Part shown: one piece after another, positions 17,057 through 24,941 of the stretch
Position numbering within the stretch: position 1 is the stretch's first letter
Layout of the letters: the number at the start of each line of letters is the position of its first letter
From: Betaproteobacteria bacterium Ga0077526
GTDB lineage: Bacteria; Pseudomonadota; Gammaproteobacteria; Burkholderiales; Ga0077523
Length of the DNA stretch: 64,000 nucleotides
Assembly: GCA_001464765.1 (NCBI GenBank)
Contig: LNDV01000035.1
Span: 370,823 to 434,822 of the forward strand
Reading direction: 5' to 3'
Position numbers and translations under genes: made by a program
The notes under the pieces: generated by a model
Database searches by the model: none
Told to the model about the DNA's origin: nothing
What the model saw: the letters and a program-made list of their open reading frames with translations, nothing else

Positions 17057-17374
17057 CTACAGCGCCCGACTAAGCGCAGAAATAAGGTCCTGCGCTTGAG
17101 CAGGTGTGAGCACGACCGGCAGCGTTTCGTAGCTTGCCACGCTCTTGGAGACGACTTCCACTCCGACAAAACGATTGCCGTTGCGCCGTAGGGTGTGAAC
17201 CTTGAGGACTTGCTTGATGAGTTTCGGTCCACTAGCCTCGATTTCGGCGACGGTACCCAATACTTCTGCATTGAAGAGCGCGCCCTTTAGGCCGCCCCGT
17301 CGAAGCACGTTAAAGGCAAAGTAAGCTGCGATGCCGGCGAAGACAACCCAGAACCAATGATCTGCAAAGTTCAC
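17057..17374 (-). CDS. Hypothetical membrane-anchored protein
   Basis: A 105-residue protein with an N-terminal helix (WFWVVFAGIAAYFAFNVL) and a small soluble domain. The GTG start at 17374 has an excellent AGGAGGAG directly upstream. Not recognised. Confidence 0.6.
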   Translation of the reverse strand: MNFADHWFWVVFAGIAAYFAFNVLRRGGLKGALFNAEVLGTVAEIEASGPKLIKQVLKVHTLRRNGNRFVGVEVVSKSVASYETLPVVLTPAQAQDLISALSRAL

Positions 17375-17436
17375 GACTCCTCCTATGCGAGTGCTGCCCC
17401 AATTACTGTCCTTCTCAACGCACGCGATGGCCCACT

Positions 17437-17586
17437 TCAGCGACGGGACTCAGTCGTAGCGGCCAAATTGGGACGCTCATCGGCCGAGGGCGAGCGCAGA
17501 CGCAATGCGCCGAAGCACGCTCCCGCAAACGCAGCAATCACTGTCGCGCCAGAAACGATCAACACACCATGAACCAGTGTTTGCAT
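17437..17586 (-). CDS. Very small membrane protein (49 residues)
   Basis: From ATG 17586 the frame encodes one hydrophobic helix (GVLIVSGATVIAAFAGACFGAL) and a charged tail. The GGGA upstream is too close to be a convincing SD. Kept because it resembles the other small membrane ORFs here. Confidence 0.3.
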   Translation of the reverse strand: MQTLVHGVLIVSGATVIAAFAGACFGALRLRSPSADERPNLAATTESRR

Positions 17587-17990
17587 AAGTCCCACGCCGA
17601 ACCTGTCACTGACACCCGCCAACGCACTCTGGCAAGAACAAGTCCTGCCAGAGATTCATCGCACCCGCGGCGCGGGCGTTTACGCCCTTCCCCCTAGCAA
17701 TGCGTCCTCTCGACGCCCTTGGGTTTGGCGGATTCATGCGCCCAACGAACCGCGTTATGTTCGCCTTGATAGCCGCGGCTTGTACACCGAGGTCAATCAC
17801 TGCTGCCCTTACAATATGGGAAACAGTTGGGGCCGTCGGCAATTCGTTGTCGGATCCGTAGTGTGATCACAACTTCGGTGCCCTTAGCAATACGCGCGGA
17901 CTCCAGTTCAGCGCTTGTGCTCATAGAAAACTCCGAATTGGCAATCTCCGGGACGCAAAGCGATTACTTGCGTGTCGCCCGTAGCAAGCA
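17587..17990. other. Gap with two competing short open frames
   Basis: On the + strand an open stretch ends at the TGA of 17861-17863 and reads RRPWVWRIHAPNEPRYVRLD, then NHCCPYNMGNSWGRRQFVVG; it has protein-like composition but no start codon. On the - strand, 17793-17924 is a 43-codon ORF (MSTSAELESARIAKGTEVVI...) with GGAG six to seven bases before its ATG. They overlap, so at most one is real. Neither is recognised. Confidence 0.25.
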
Positions 17991-18860
17991 TCAACGAGAA
18001 GGTTGGTTGCGCATCTCCTGCAACAGACGCTTGCTCATCTCTTCCTTTTCCCGGCGAGTCTTCAAGTAGATGGAGTTGGCTCGTTGCAGGAACTGGCGCG
18101 GAATCTCGATGACATGCACTGGCTTTGGATCCCTCAATTTACCTTTCTGCTGGAGCGCCGTCCCCTCCAGATCGTAGAAAGCGATCTGCCCGTTGCCGAC
18201 TGCCGCCGGGCACGGGGACGACAGGTCCGCGAAGCCGATTAATCCAACACCTATTTGGTAAGTTCGATCAAAGTACGCGACGGAAGCCTCTAACGGCGAC
18301 CTGAGCTTTTCGGCAGGAATGCTAAAAACCGTAGATCCCAGGACCAATAGCCATCCATTGCTGGGATCCTTCGGCACGTATCCCCGGATCCGCTTGTTAT
18401 CGTTCAGGTCTTTCAAGTATTCCTCGGAAGCGATTCCCCTCATCAGGAGATCCCGCTCAATATCCGGGTGCACCCATGGGATCGGCACCGAAGTGTCGTA
18501 GTAGACGTCCAGCTGACACTGCTGAGACGGCCAACAAGCGGTCTCGTTGCCCCCAAGTCCGCAAGTCATTGGGGCAATCGTCGACATTCGAAATGCCAAC
18601 GCTAGGGCCCCCTTGAGACCTGGGTCAATCCACTGGTCAGGCATTGCGAAGCGCTCTGCGAACTCGCGGGTGTAGACCCATATCCACGGGTCGTAGGTGT
18701 AGGTCGTACCGTGCTTGAACGTATAGCGGTCCTCATACGTAACCCGTTCGCGCGGCGGCTCCTTCGCTTGTGCAAAGGCCACGGAAGGTGCCCCGGTGGT
18801 CCCGAGAAGAACGAACAACATAAGTGCAACAACAACCTCCGGGATTCTTCCTGCTCTCAT
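17991..18860 (-). CDS. Secreted protein of unknown function
   Basis: A 289-residue protein with a signal peptide (VVVALMLFVLLGTTGAPSVAFAQA, cleavage probably after AFA/AQA). The mature part contains several cysteines (CGLGGNETACWPSQQC) suited to disulphides and a charged C-terminal helix. ATG 18860 is selected because AAGGAG lies five bases upstream. It is not recognised. It stands immediately downstream of the second RHS remnant on the same strand. Confidence 0.6.
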   Translation of the reverse strand: MRAGRIPEVVVALMLFVLLGTTGAPSVAFAQAKEPPRERVTYEDRYTFKHGTTYTYDPWIWVYTREFAERFAMPDQWIDPGLKGALALAFRMSTIAPMTCGLGGNETACWPSQQCQLDVYYDTSVPIPWVHPDIERDLLMRGIASEEYLKDLNDNKRIRGYVPKDPSNGWLLVLGSTVFSIPAEKLRSPLEASVAYFDRTYQIGVGLIGFADLSSPCPAAVGNGQIAFYDLEGTALQQKGKLRDPKPVHVIEIPRQFLQRANSIYLKTRREKEEMSKRLLQEMRNQPSR

Positions 18861-18940
18861 GGTCACTCCTTGACTACCTCTACAGACAATCCATTCACTT
18901 TCGCCACTTCGCAGAACTCACCGCTCCCCCACGCTTTCGC

Positions 18941-19080
18941 TTACCGTCCGCCGGAACAGGTCGTGGTCCTGTTGCATTTGTAGGTGAGCGTCGTCAGCTC
19001 GGTGCCATGGTTGCAAGCGTAATCGATCGTCACCAGGTTGGGCAGCGTCAGTTCGCTGCGCGTGCTGGCGACGGTCTGCG
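18941..19080 (-). pseudogene. Second RHS core remnant
   Basis: The - strand reads VASTRSELTLPNLVTIDYAC then GTELTTLTYK, aligning with VASRRTKATLPNLVTIDDAY of the RHS fragment at 12960-13495 and with the RHS consensus segment. It ends at a TAA at 18941. Only about 40 codons survive. Confidence 0.65.
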
Positions 19081-19107
19081 GCCAGTTGACCTCTGGTCTG
19101 ACCACGG

Positions 19108-19448
19108 TCACAGTACCGGCCACTGTCGAACGGGCCTGGGCGTCGGGGCGCGTGCTTGCGTCTGCCATTTCGTTCTCGGAGATCGGCATGCAGCAGGATC
19201 GCGGACGCGTGGACATCTCGCCATCCATCCGGTACTTGCGCAGCAACCTGATCGATTCGGGTTTGGTGGAGGCCCCCCCTGGACGGAACCATAGCGTTGC
19301 GAGCGCTGGATCTGACACCCCTGCACGGCAACCCCGCCGACCGGTTCATCGCGGCAACGGCACTCGTCCGGGAGGCAGCGCTGGTTGCGGCCGATGAAAG
19401 GCTCTTCACGTGGAAAAGTGACCTGGAAAGGTGCGATGCCACACGGTA
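19108..19448 (+). pseudogene. VapC-type PIN-domain toxin, truncated and frameshifted
   Basis: The first frame reads ASGRVLASAISFSEIGMQQD and ISPSIRYLRSNLIDSGLVEA; after a run of seven C (19273-19279) homology resumes in the +1 frame as TIALRALDLTPLHGNPADRF, IAATALVREAALVAADERLF and ends at TAG 19446. This is the second half of a PIN-domain ribonuclease. The N-terminal 35-40 residues with the first catalytic Asp are missing. No antitoxin is visible. Confidence 0.7.
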
Positions 19449-19521
19449 GACCGCGGATTGGACCATCGGCGCCTTTTCCGGGCGCCCCGGGGAGCGTTTG
19501 CCCTCGTCGTGTCGACCTTCC

Positions 19522-19550
19522 TTGACACCAAAATACTTCAGGAGTGAAAT
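19522..19550 (+). promoter_or_regulatory. Sigma-70-like promoter for the anthraniloyl-CoA operon
   Basis: TTGACA at 19522-19527, a 17-base spacer and TGAAAT at 19545-19550 (four of six to consensus), 42 bases before the ATG of the monooxygenase gene. It is the best promoter match noticed in the window. Confidence 0.55.
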
Positions 19551-19592
19551 AAACCCCGCCTGACCCTCCCACTCCGGAGCCATTCGGCACGC

Positions 19593-21971
19593 ATGAACAT
19601 CGTCTGCATCGGCGGCGGGCCCGCCGGGTTGTACTTCGCTCTGCTGATGAAGAAGCACGACCCGTCGCGCGAGGTCACGGTCGTCGAGCGCAACCGGCCG
19701 TACGACACCTTCGGCTGGGGCGTGGTGTTCTCTGACCAAACACTGGGCAATCTCGCCCAGGCCGACGAGCAGACGGCTCGCATCATCCTCGGCAGCTTCA
19801 ACCACTGGGATCGCATCGACGTCCACTTCAAGGGGCGCACGCTCTCCTCCGGCGGTCACGGCTTCTGCGGCATCGGCCGCAAGCGTCTCCTCAACATCCT
19901 GCAGGAACGCTGCGAGGCGCTTGGCGTGAAGCTCGTTTTCGCCACCGACGTGGCGGACGACCAGACGATCGCCCGGGAGTACGGCGCCGATCTGGTCATC
20001 GCCGCCGACGGCATCAACAGCCGCATCCGCACCCGCTACGCCGACACCTACCAGCCGGACATCGACACGCGCCGCTGCCGCTTCGTCTGGCTCGGCACGC
20101 GCAAGCTGTTCGACGCGTTCACCTTCGCGTTCGAGCCCACGGAGCACGGCTGGTTCCAGGCCCACGCCTATCAGTACGACGGCGATACCTCCACGTTCAT
20201 CGTCGAGGCCCCGGAAGAGGTCTGGCAGCGCGCCGGCCTGGACGCCATGAGCCAGGAGGAGAGCATCGCGTTCTGCGAGCGGCTGTTCGCGGACCATCTC
20301 GATGGTCAGCCGCTCATGAGCAACGCGCAGCACCTGCGGGGCTCGGCGGCGTGGATCAAGTTTCCGCGGGTGCTGTGCCGCAAGTGGGTGCACTGGAACA
20401 CGCTGGACGGGCGCGAGGTGCCGGTCGTGCTCATGGGTGACGCCGCGCACACCGCGCACTTCTCCATCGGCTCGGGCACGAAGCTCGCGCTGGAAGATGC
20501 CATCGATCTCGCCCGCGCCTGCAACGACCACGGCGATGCGAAGCTGGGCAAGGCGCTCGACGTCTACGAGCGCAAGCGCTCCGTCGAAGTCCTCAAGATC
20601 CAGAGTGCCGCGCGCAACAGCATGGAGTGGTTCGAGCACGTCGACCGCTATACGCGCATGGAGGCCGAGCAGTTCGCCTACTCGCTGCTCACGCGCAGCC
20701 AGCGCCTGTCGCACGAGAACCTGCGCGTGCGCGACCGCAACTACGTGGAGCTTTTCGAGACGTGGGTCGCACAGCGCTCGGGCCTGCCCGCCGACTTCGA
20801 CCGGCGCCCGCCGCCACCGATGCTCACGCCGTTCCGCCTGCGTTCGGTCACGCTCAAGAATCGCGTGGTCGTCTCGCCCATGGCGCAGTACTCCGCGGTC
20901 GACGGCATCCCGCGGGATTTCCACCTCGTGCATCTCGGGGCGCGGGCGCTGGGCGGCGCAGGCCTCGTCTTTGCGGAAATGACCTGCCCTTCCGCCGACG
21001 CGCGCATCACGCCCGGCTGCCCGGGGTTGTGGAACTCGCACCAGACCGACGCCTGGGCGCGCATCGTGGAGTTCGTGCACTGCGAGTCCGACGCGCGCAT
21101 CGCCATGCAGCTAGGGCACGCCGGCCCCAAGGGTTCCACCCAGGTGGGGTGGGAGCGCATGGACGAGCCGCTGCTGGCCGGCAACTGGCCGCTCATTGCG
21201 CCCTCGCCCGTCGCCTACGGCCCGAACAACCAGGTGCCGCGAGCGATGACCCGCGACGACATGGCACGCGTAACGGCGGATTTCGTCTCGGCCACAAAGC
21301 GCGCCGCCGATGCGGGCTTCGACTGGCTCGAACTGCACTGCGCCCACGGCTACCTGCTCTCGGCCTTCGTGTGCCCTCTCACCAATCTGCGCGACGACGA
21401 GTACGGCGGGTCGCTGGAGAACCGCTGCCGCTATCCGCTGGAGGTGTTCCGCGCCATGCGCGAGGCGTGGCCGGCCCACAAGCCGATGTCCGTGCGCATC
21501 TCGGCCCACGACTGGGCGCCCGGCGGCAACACGCCGGACGACGCCATCACCATCGCGGCGCTGTTCAAGGAAGCCGGCTGCGATCTCATCGACGTGTCTT
21601 CCGGGCAGACCACGCGCGCTGCAAAGCCCGTGTACGGGCGGATGTACCAGACGCCCTTCTCCGACCGCATCCGCAACGAGGTGGGCATCGCCACCATGGC
21701 GGTGGGCGCGATCTTCGAGGCCGATCACGTGAACGGCATCATCGCGGCGGGCCGTGCGGACCTCTGCGCCATCGCGCGGCCGCATCTGGCCAACCCGGCA
21801 TGGACGCTAACCGAAGTCGCGCGGCTGGGCTTCGCCGACGTCGCGTGGCCCAAGCAGTACCTCGCCGGCAAGGACCAGCTCGAACGCAACCTCGACCGTG
21901 CCCGCCAGCTCGCCGCGGCCAACGCGGGCCTCTCGCCGCAGGAAGTCGCGGCACGACTTCTGGAGTCCTGA
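19593..21971 (+). CDS. Anthraniloyl-CoA monooxygenase/reductase (bifunctional flavoprotein)
   Basis: A 792-residue fusion. Residues 1-400 are a FAD aromatic hydroxylase domain (GGGPAG at 7-12; GD motif MGDAAHTAHFSIGSG at 281-295). Residues about 408-775 are an FMN old-yellow-enzyme domain (starts LTPFRLRSVTLKNRVVVSPM). This architecture is that of 2-aminobenzoyl-CoA monooxygenase/reductase (EC 1.14.13.40), which hydroxylates and then reduces the ring of anthraniloyl-CoA to 2-amino-5-oxocyclohex-1-ene-carboxyl-CoA; salicylyl-CoA 5-hydroxylase shares the layout. It is first in an operon with SDR, acyl-CoA dehydrogenase, RidA and glutaryl-CoA dehydrogenase genes, supporting anthraniloyl-CoA as substrate. 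Confidence 0.92.
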   Translation: MNIVCIGGGPAGLYFALLMKKHDPSREVTVVERNRPYDTFGWGVVFSDQTLGNLAQADEQTARIILGSFNHWDRIDVHFKGRTLSSGGHGFCGIGRKRLLNILQERCEALGVKLVFATDVADDQTIAREYGADLVIAADGINSRIRTRYADTYQPDIDTRRCRFVWLGTRKLFDAFTFAFEPTEHGWFQAHAYQYDGDTSTFIVEAPEEVWQRAGLDAMSQEESIAFCERLFADHLDGQPLMSNAQHLRGSAAWIKFPRVLCRKWVHWNTLDGREVPVVLMGDAAHTAHFSIGSGTKLALEDAIDLARACNDHGDAKLGKALDVYERKRSVEVLKIQSAARNSMEWFEHVDRYTRMEAEQFAYSLLTRSQRLSHENLRVRDRNYVELFETWVAQRSGLPADFDRRPPPPMLTPFRLRSVTLKNRVVVSPMAQYSAVDGIPRDFHLVHLGARALGGAGLVFAEMTCPSADARITPGCPGLWNSHQTDAWARIVEFVHCESDARIAMQLGHAGPKGSTQVGWERMDEPLLAGNWPLIAPSPVAYGPNNQVPRAMTRDDMARVTADFVSATKRAADAGFDWLELHCAHGYLLSAFVCPLTNLRDDEYGGSLENRCRYPLEVFRAMREAWPAHKPMSVRISAHDWAPGGNTPDDAITIAALFKEAGCDLIDVSSGQTTRAAKPVYGRMYQTPFSDRIRNEVGIATMAVGAIFEADHVNGIIAAGRADLCAIARPHLANPAWTLTEVARLGFADVAWPKQYLAGKDQLERNLDRARQLAAANAGLSPQEVAARLLES

Positions 21972-21973
21972 CA

Positions 21974-22756
21974 ATGCTCGAAGGCAAGGCACTGGCGGGA
22001 AAGCACGCCGTCGTCACCGGGGGCGGCAAGGGGATCGGTCTCGCGATTGCTCACGATCTTTGCGCGCTCGGCGCGAACGTCACGATCACCGGCCGCACGA
22101 TGGAAACGCTTACGGCGGCAGCGCAGTCGCTGAGTGCGCTGGGCGCCGTGCATGCCGTGGAGGGCGACGTGTCGGATTCCGCATCGGTGGAAGCGACGCT
22201 CGCGGATGCCCGCCGCCGCTTCGGCCCCGTAGCCATCCTCGTCAACAACGCCGGGCAGGCGGCGAGCAGCGCCTTCGGGCGCACGGACGACGACACGTGG
22301 GCGCGCATGCTCGAAGTGAATCTCACCGGCACGTTCCTGTGCACGCGCGCGGCGCTGCCCGACATGCTGTCGGTGAAGTGGGGGCGCATCGTCAACGTCG
22401 CGAGCACCGCAGGCCTGCGCGGCTATGCCTACGTGGCAGCCTACTGCGCGGCCAAGCACGGCGTGATTGGCCTTACCCGCGCGCTCGCGCTCGAACTGGC
22501 GACTCAGGGCGTCACGGTGAATGCCGTGTGCCCAGGCTACACCGAGACCGACATCGTCCGCGACACGATCGCCAAGGTCATGCGCAAGACCGGCCGCGAC
22601 GAGGCCCAGGCGCGCGCCGAACTCGTGAAATTCAATCCGCAGGGCCGTCTCGTCACGCCGGAGGAAGTCGCGCAGACCGTGGCATGGCTTTGCCTGCCCG
22701 GATCGGACGCCGTCACCGGCCAGTCCGTCGCCGTCGCCGGCGGGGAGGTCATGTGA
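21974..22756 (+). CDS. SDR-family 3-hydroxyacyl-CoA dehydrogenase-like protein
   Basis: A 260-residue classical SDR: cofactor motif TGGGKGIG near residue 15, NNAG at about 92-95, catalytic Ser in NVASTAGLRG and YCAAK (Y, K). It likely oxidises a hydroxyacyl-CoA intermediate in the pathway begun by the preceding monooxygenase, two bases upstream. The FabG/3-hydroxybutyrate-dehydrogenase-like C-terminus (VTGQSVAVAGGEVM) is complete. Its stop overlaps the following GTG. Confidence 0.88.
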   Translation: MLEGKALAGKHAVVTGGGKGIGLAIAHDLCALGANVTITGRTMETLTAAAQSLSALGAVHAVEGDVSDSASVEATLADARRRFGPVAILVNNAGQAASSAFGRTDDDTWARMLEVNLTGTFLCTRAALPDMLSVKWGRIVNVASTAGLRGYAYVAAYCAAKHGVIGLTRALALELATQGVTVNAVCPGYTETDIVRDTIAKVMRKTGRDEAQARAELVKFNPQGRLVTPEEVAQTVAWLCLPGSDAVTGQSVAVAGGEVM

Positions 22757-23919
22757 CGATCCGCTCCCATCTCGACTGGCCATTTTTCGACGCAAGCCAT
22801 GGCGAACTCGCTGCGGCGCTCGCGCGGTGGGCCGACGAACACATCGCCGATGAGCATCCTGCCGATGTCGACGCGCATTGCCGTGCGCTCGTCCGATCAC
22901 TGGGCGACGCGGGCTGGTTGCGGTACGCCGTGGGCGGCCGGGCATGGGGCGGCGCGCAGGACACGATCGACACGCGAACCGTCTGCCTCGTCCGCGAGAC
23001 GCTCGCGCGGCGCTCCGGCCTTGCGGATTTCGCGTTCGCGATGCAGGGGCTCGGCTCGGGCGCGATCACGCTGTACGGCAGCGACGACCTGAAGGCCCGC
23101 TATCTCGCGCCTGTCGCGAACGGAGACAAGATCGCCGCCTTCGCGCTGTCGGAACCGCAGGCCGGGTCGGACGTGGCGGCGATGGCGCTCTCTGCAAACG
23201 CGGACGGCGACCACTACGTGCTCGACGGCGAGAAGACCTGGATCTCCAACGGCGGCATCGCGGACTTCTACGTGGTGTTCGCCCGGAGCGGCGAGGCGGC
23301 CGGCGCTCGCGGCATCTCGGCATTCATCGTCGACGCGGACACGCCCGGGCTCAGCATCGCCGAGCGCATCGAGGTTATCGCCCCGCATCCGCTCGCGCGG
23401 CTGCGGTTCGACGGCTGTCGCGTGCCGGCGAGCCAGCGCCTCGGCGCGGGCGGAGAAGGCTTCAAGGTGGCGATGCGCACGCTCGACATCTTCCGCTGCT
23501 CCGTGGCGGCCGCGGCACTGGGGTTCGCGCGGCACGCGCTGGATGCGGCGCTCGACCACGCGACAACACGCAGGATGTTCGGACAGACCCTGGCGGACTT
23601 CCAGCTGACCCAGGCGCGGCTGGCGCAGATGGCCACCGACATCGACGCGGCAGCGCTGCTCACGTATCGGGCGGCGTGGCTGCGCGATCGCGGCGAGACC
23701 GTGACCGCCGAGGCTGCAATGGCCAAGATGACGGCCACCGAATCCGCCCAGCGCGTCATCGATGCCGCGGTGCAGTTGCACGGCGGCTTGGGCGTGAAGA
23801 GCGGGCACCCCGTCGAGAGCCTGTACCGCGAGATCCGCGCGCTGCGTATCTACGAAGGCGCGACGGAGGTGCAGCAGCTCATCATCGGGCGGCAACTCCT
23901 CCGGGATCGGGAGGCGTGA
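22753..23919 (+). CDS. Acyl-CoA dehydrogenase
   Basis: A 388-residue FAD enzyme with the family signatures FALSEPQAGSDVAAMA and the C-terminal QLHGGLGVKSGHPVESLYRE. The catalytic base is E368 in YEGATE, as in short/medium-chain dehydrogenases. The GTG at 22753 overlaps the SDR stop by four bases. It probably oxidises an alicyclic or ring-opened acyl-CoA in anthranilate breakdown. The REP array follows directly. Confidence 0.92.
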   Translation: MTIRSHLDWPFFDASHGELAAALARWADEHIADEHPADVDAHCRALVRSLGDAGWLRYAVGGRAWGGAQDTIDTRTVCLVRETLARRSGLADFAFAMQGLGSGAITLYGSDDLKARYLAPVANGDKIAAFALSEPQAGSDVAAMALSANADGDHYVLDGEKTWISNGGIADFYVVFARSGEAAGARGISAFIVDADTPGLSIAERIEVIAPHPLARLRFDGCRVPASQRLGAGGEGFKVAMRTLDIFRCSVAAAALGFARHALDAALDHATTRRMFGQTLADFQLTQARLAQMATDIDAAALLTYRAAWLRDRGETVTAEAAMAKMTATESAQRVIDAAVQLHGGLGVKSGHPVESLYREIRALRIYEGATEVQQLIIGRQLLRDREA

Positions 23920-23951
23920 TGCGGCATGGGGTTGCGACGGGGGGATGGGTT

Positions 23952-24443
23952 CCCGGACGGAGTCCGGGCTACGCCGCGTCTCATTGCGACAACGCGAATC
24001 CCGAACACCGTAGCCCGGACTCCGTCCGGGGAAACCTCGACGCGGCCACCACCGCCCCCGGGCGGAGCCCGGGCTACGCCGCATCCATTTGCGACAACGC
24101 GAATTTCAAGCACCGTAGCCCGGACTCCGTCCGGGCCATTTGCGACAACGCGAATTTCAAGCACCGTAGCCCGGACTCCGTCCGGGGAAACGTCGACACG
24201 GCCACCATCGCACCCGGGCAGAGCCCGGGCTACGCCGCGTCTCTTTGCGACAGCGCGAATTTCAAGCACCGTAGCCCGGACTCCGTCCGGGGAAGCGTCG
24301 ACGCGGCCACCACCGCACCCGGGCAGAGCCCGGGCTACGCCGCATCCATTCGCGACAACACGAATCCCGAACACCGTAGCCCGGACTCCGTCCGGGGTAA
24401 CGTCGAAACGACCACCACCGTCCCCGGCTTCCACCCGGGCCAC
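23952..24443. repeat. Tandem REP/BIME-like array, 105-bp period
   Basis: Five + copies of TAGCCCGGACTCCGTCCGGG start at 24011, 24116, 24167, 24272 and 24377; one exact inverted copy is at 23952. Between them are inverted relatives of the form CCCGGGCAGAGCCCGGGCTA (24057, 24213, 24318) and a degenerate one at 24422. Spacing is 105, 51, 105, 105 bases: three full units and one half unit. Linkers GCGACAACGCGAATTTCAAG and the GGCCACCA segments are also conserved. The array fills the gap between the acyl-CoA dehydrogenase and RidA genes of one operon. The 105-bp period is a multiple of three, which creates spurious long ORFs. Confidence 0.92.
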
Positions 24444-24462
24444 ATCGCTCCACGGAGATGCC

Positions 24463-24879
24463 ATGCCCCCCTCTGACGCCCCCGGCCTCGACATCCTCCA
24501 GCCCCCCGGCTGGGCCCGCCCGAAGGGCTACTCCAACGGGATCGCCGCAACGGGCCGGCAGATCTTCGTGGGCGGCCAGGTCGGCTGGGACGAACAGTGC
24601 GAATGGAAGGTCTTCGACCTGGTCGGGCAGACCCGCCAGGCCCTCCTCAATGTGGTGGCTGTCCTCGCCGCGGGCGGCGCGAAGCCCGAACACATCGTCC
24701 GGATGACCTGGTACCTGCGGGACAAGCGTGCCTACGTGGCCGCGGGCCGGGAGATCGGGGCGGTCTACCGCGAGGTCATCGGGCGCCACTTCCCGGCCAT
24801 GACGGCCGTCCAGGTGGTGGACTTCATCGAGGACGCGGCGCTGGTGGAGATCGAGGTCACCGCGGTGGTGCCGGCGTAG
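24463..24879 (+). CDS. RidA-family enamine/imine deaminase
   Basis: A 138-residue YjgF/YER057c/UK114-family protein (YSNGIAATGRQIFVGGQVGWD; C-terminal AALVEIEVTAVVPA). RidA proteins hydrolyse enamines/imines to ketones with release of ammonia. The direct product of the upstream monooxygenase/reductase carries a vinylogous amine, so this protein may remove the amino group during anthraniloyl-CoA degradation. SD GGAG lies seven bases before ATG 24463. The catalytic Arg of the archetypal RidA is not clearly placed here. Confidence 0.85.
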   Translation: MPPSDAPGLDILQPPGWARPKGYSNGIAATGRQIFVGGQVGWDEQCEWKVFDLVGQTRQALLNVVAVLAAGGAKPEHIVRMTWYLRDKRAYVAAGREIGAVYREVIGRHFPAMTAVQVVDFIEDAALVEIEVTAVVPA

Positions 24880-24941
24880 TATCCTCGCCTGCTGAGTGCC
24901 GGCAGCGTCTTTGCCGGCACGGCAACCGCAGGAGCTTCCCC

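Noticed and set aside
9800..19560. Chromosomal integron cassette array
   Set aside because: Small same-strand ORFs and a GTTGGGC near 16940 looked suggestive, but no attC-type paired sites recur between the ORFs and there is no intI.
18918..21080. 720-codon antisense frame over the anthraniloyl-CoA monooxygenase
   Set aside because: Shadow of a well-supported flavoprotein gene; composition is typical of antisense GC-rich frames.
23952..24443. CRISPR-like appearance of the tandem repeats
   Set aside because: Linkers are conserved rather than unique spacers, repeats alternate in orientation, and no cas genes are present.
23926..24494. Long open frames on both strands through 23.9-24.5 kb
   Set aside because: They exist only because the REP array period (105 bp) is a multiple of three; the encoded peptides are simple repeats of the palindrome.
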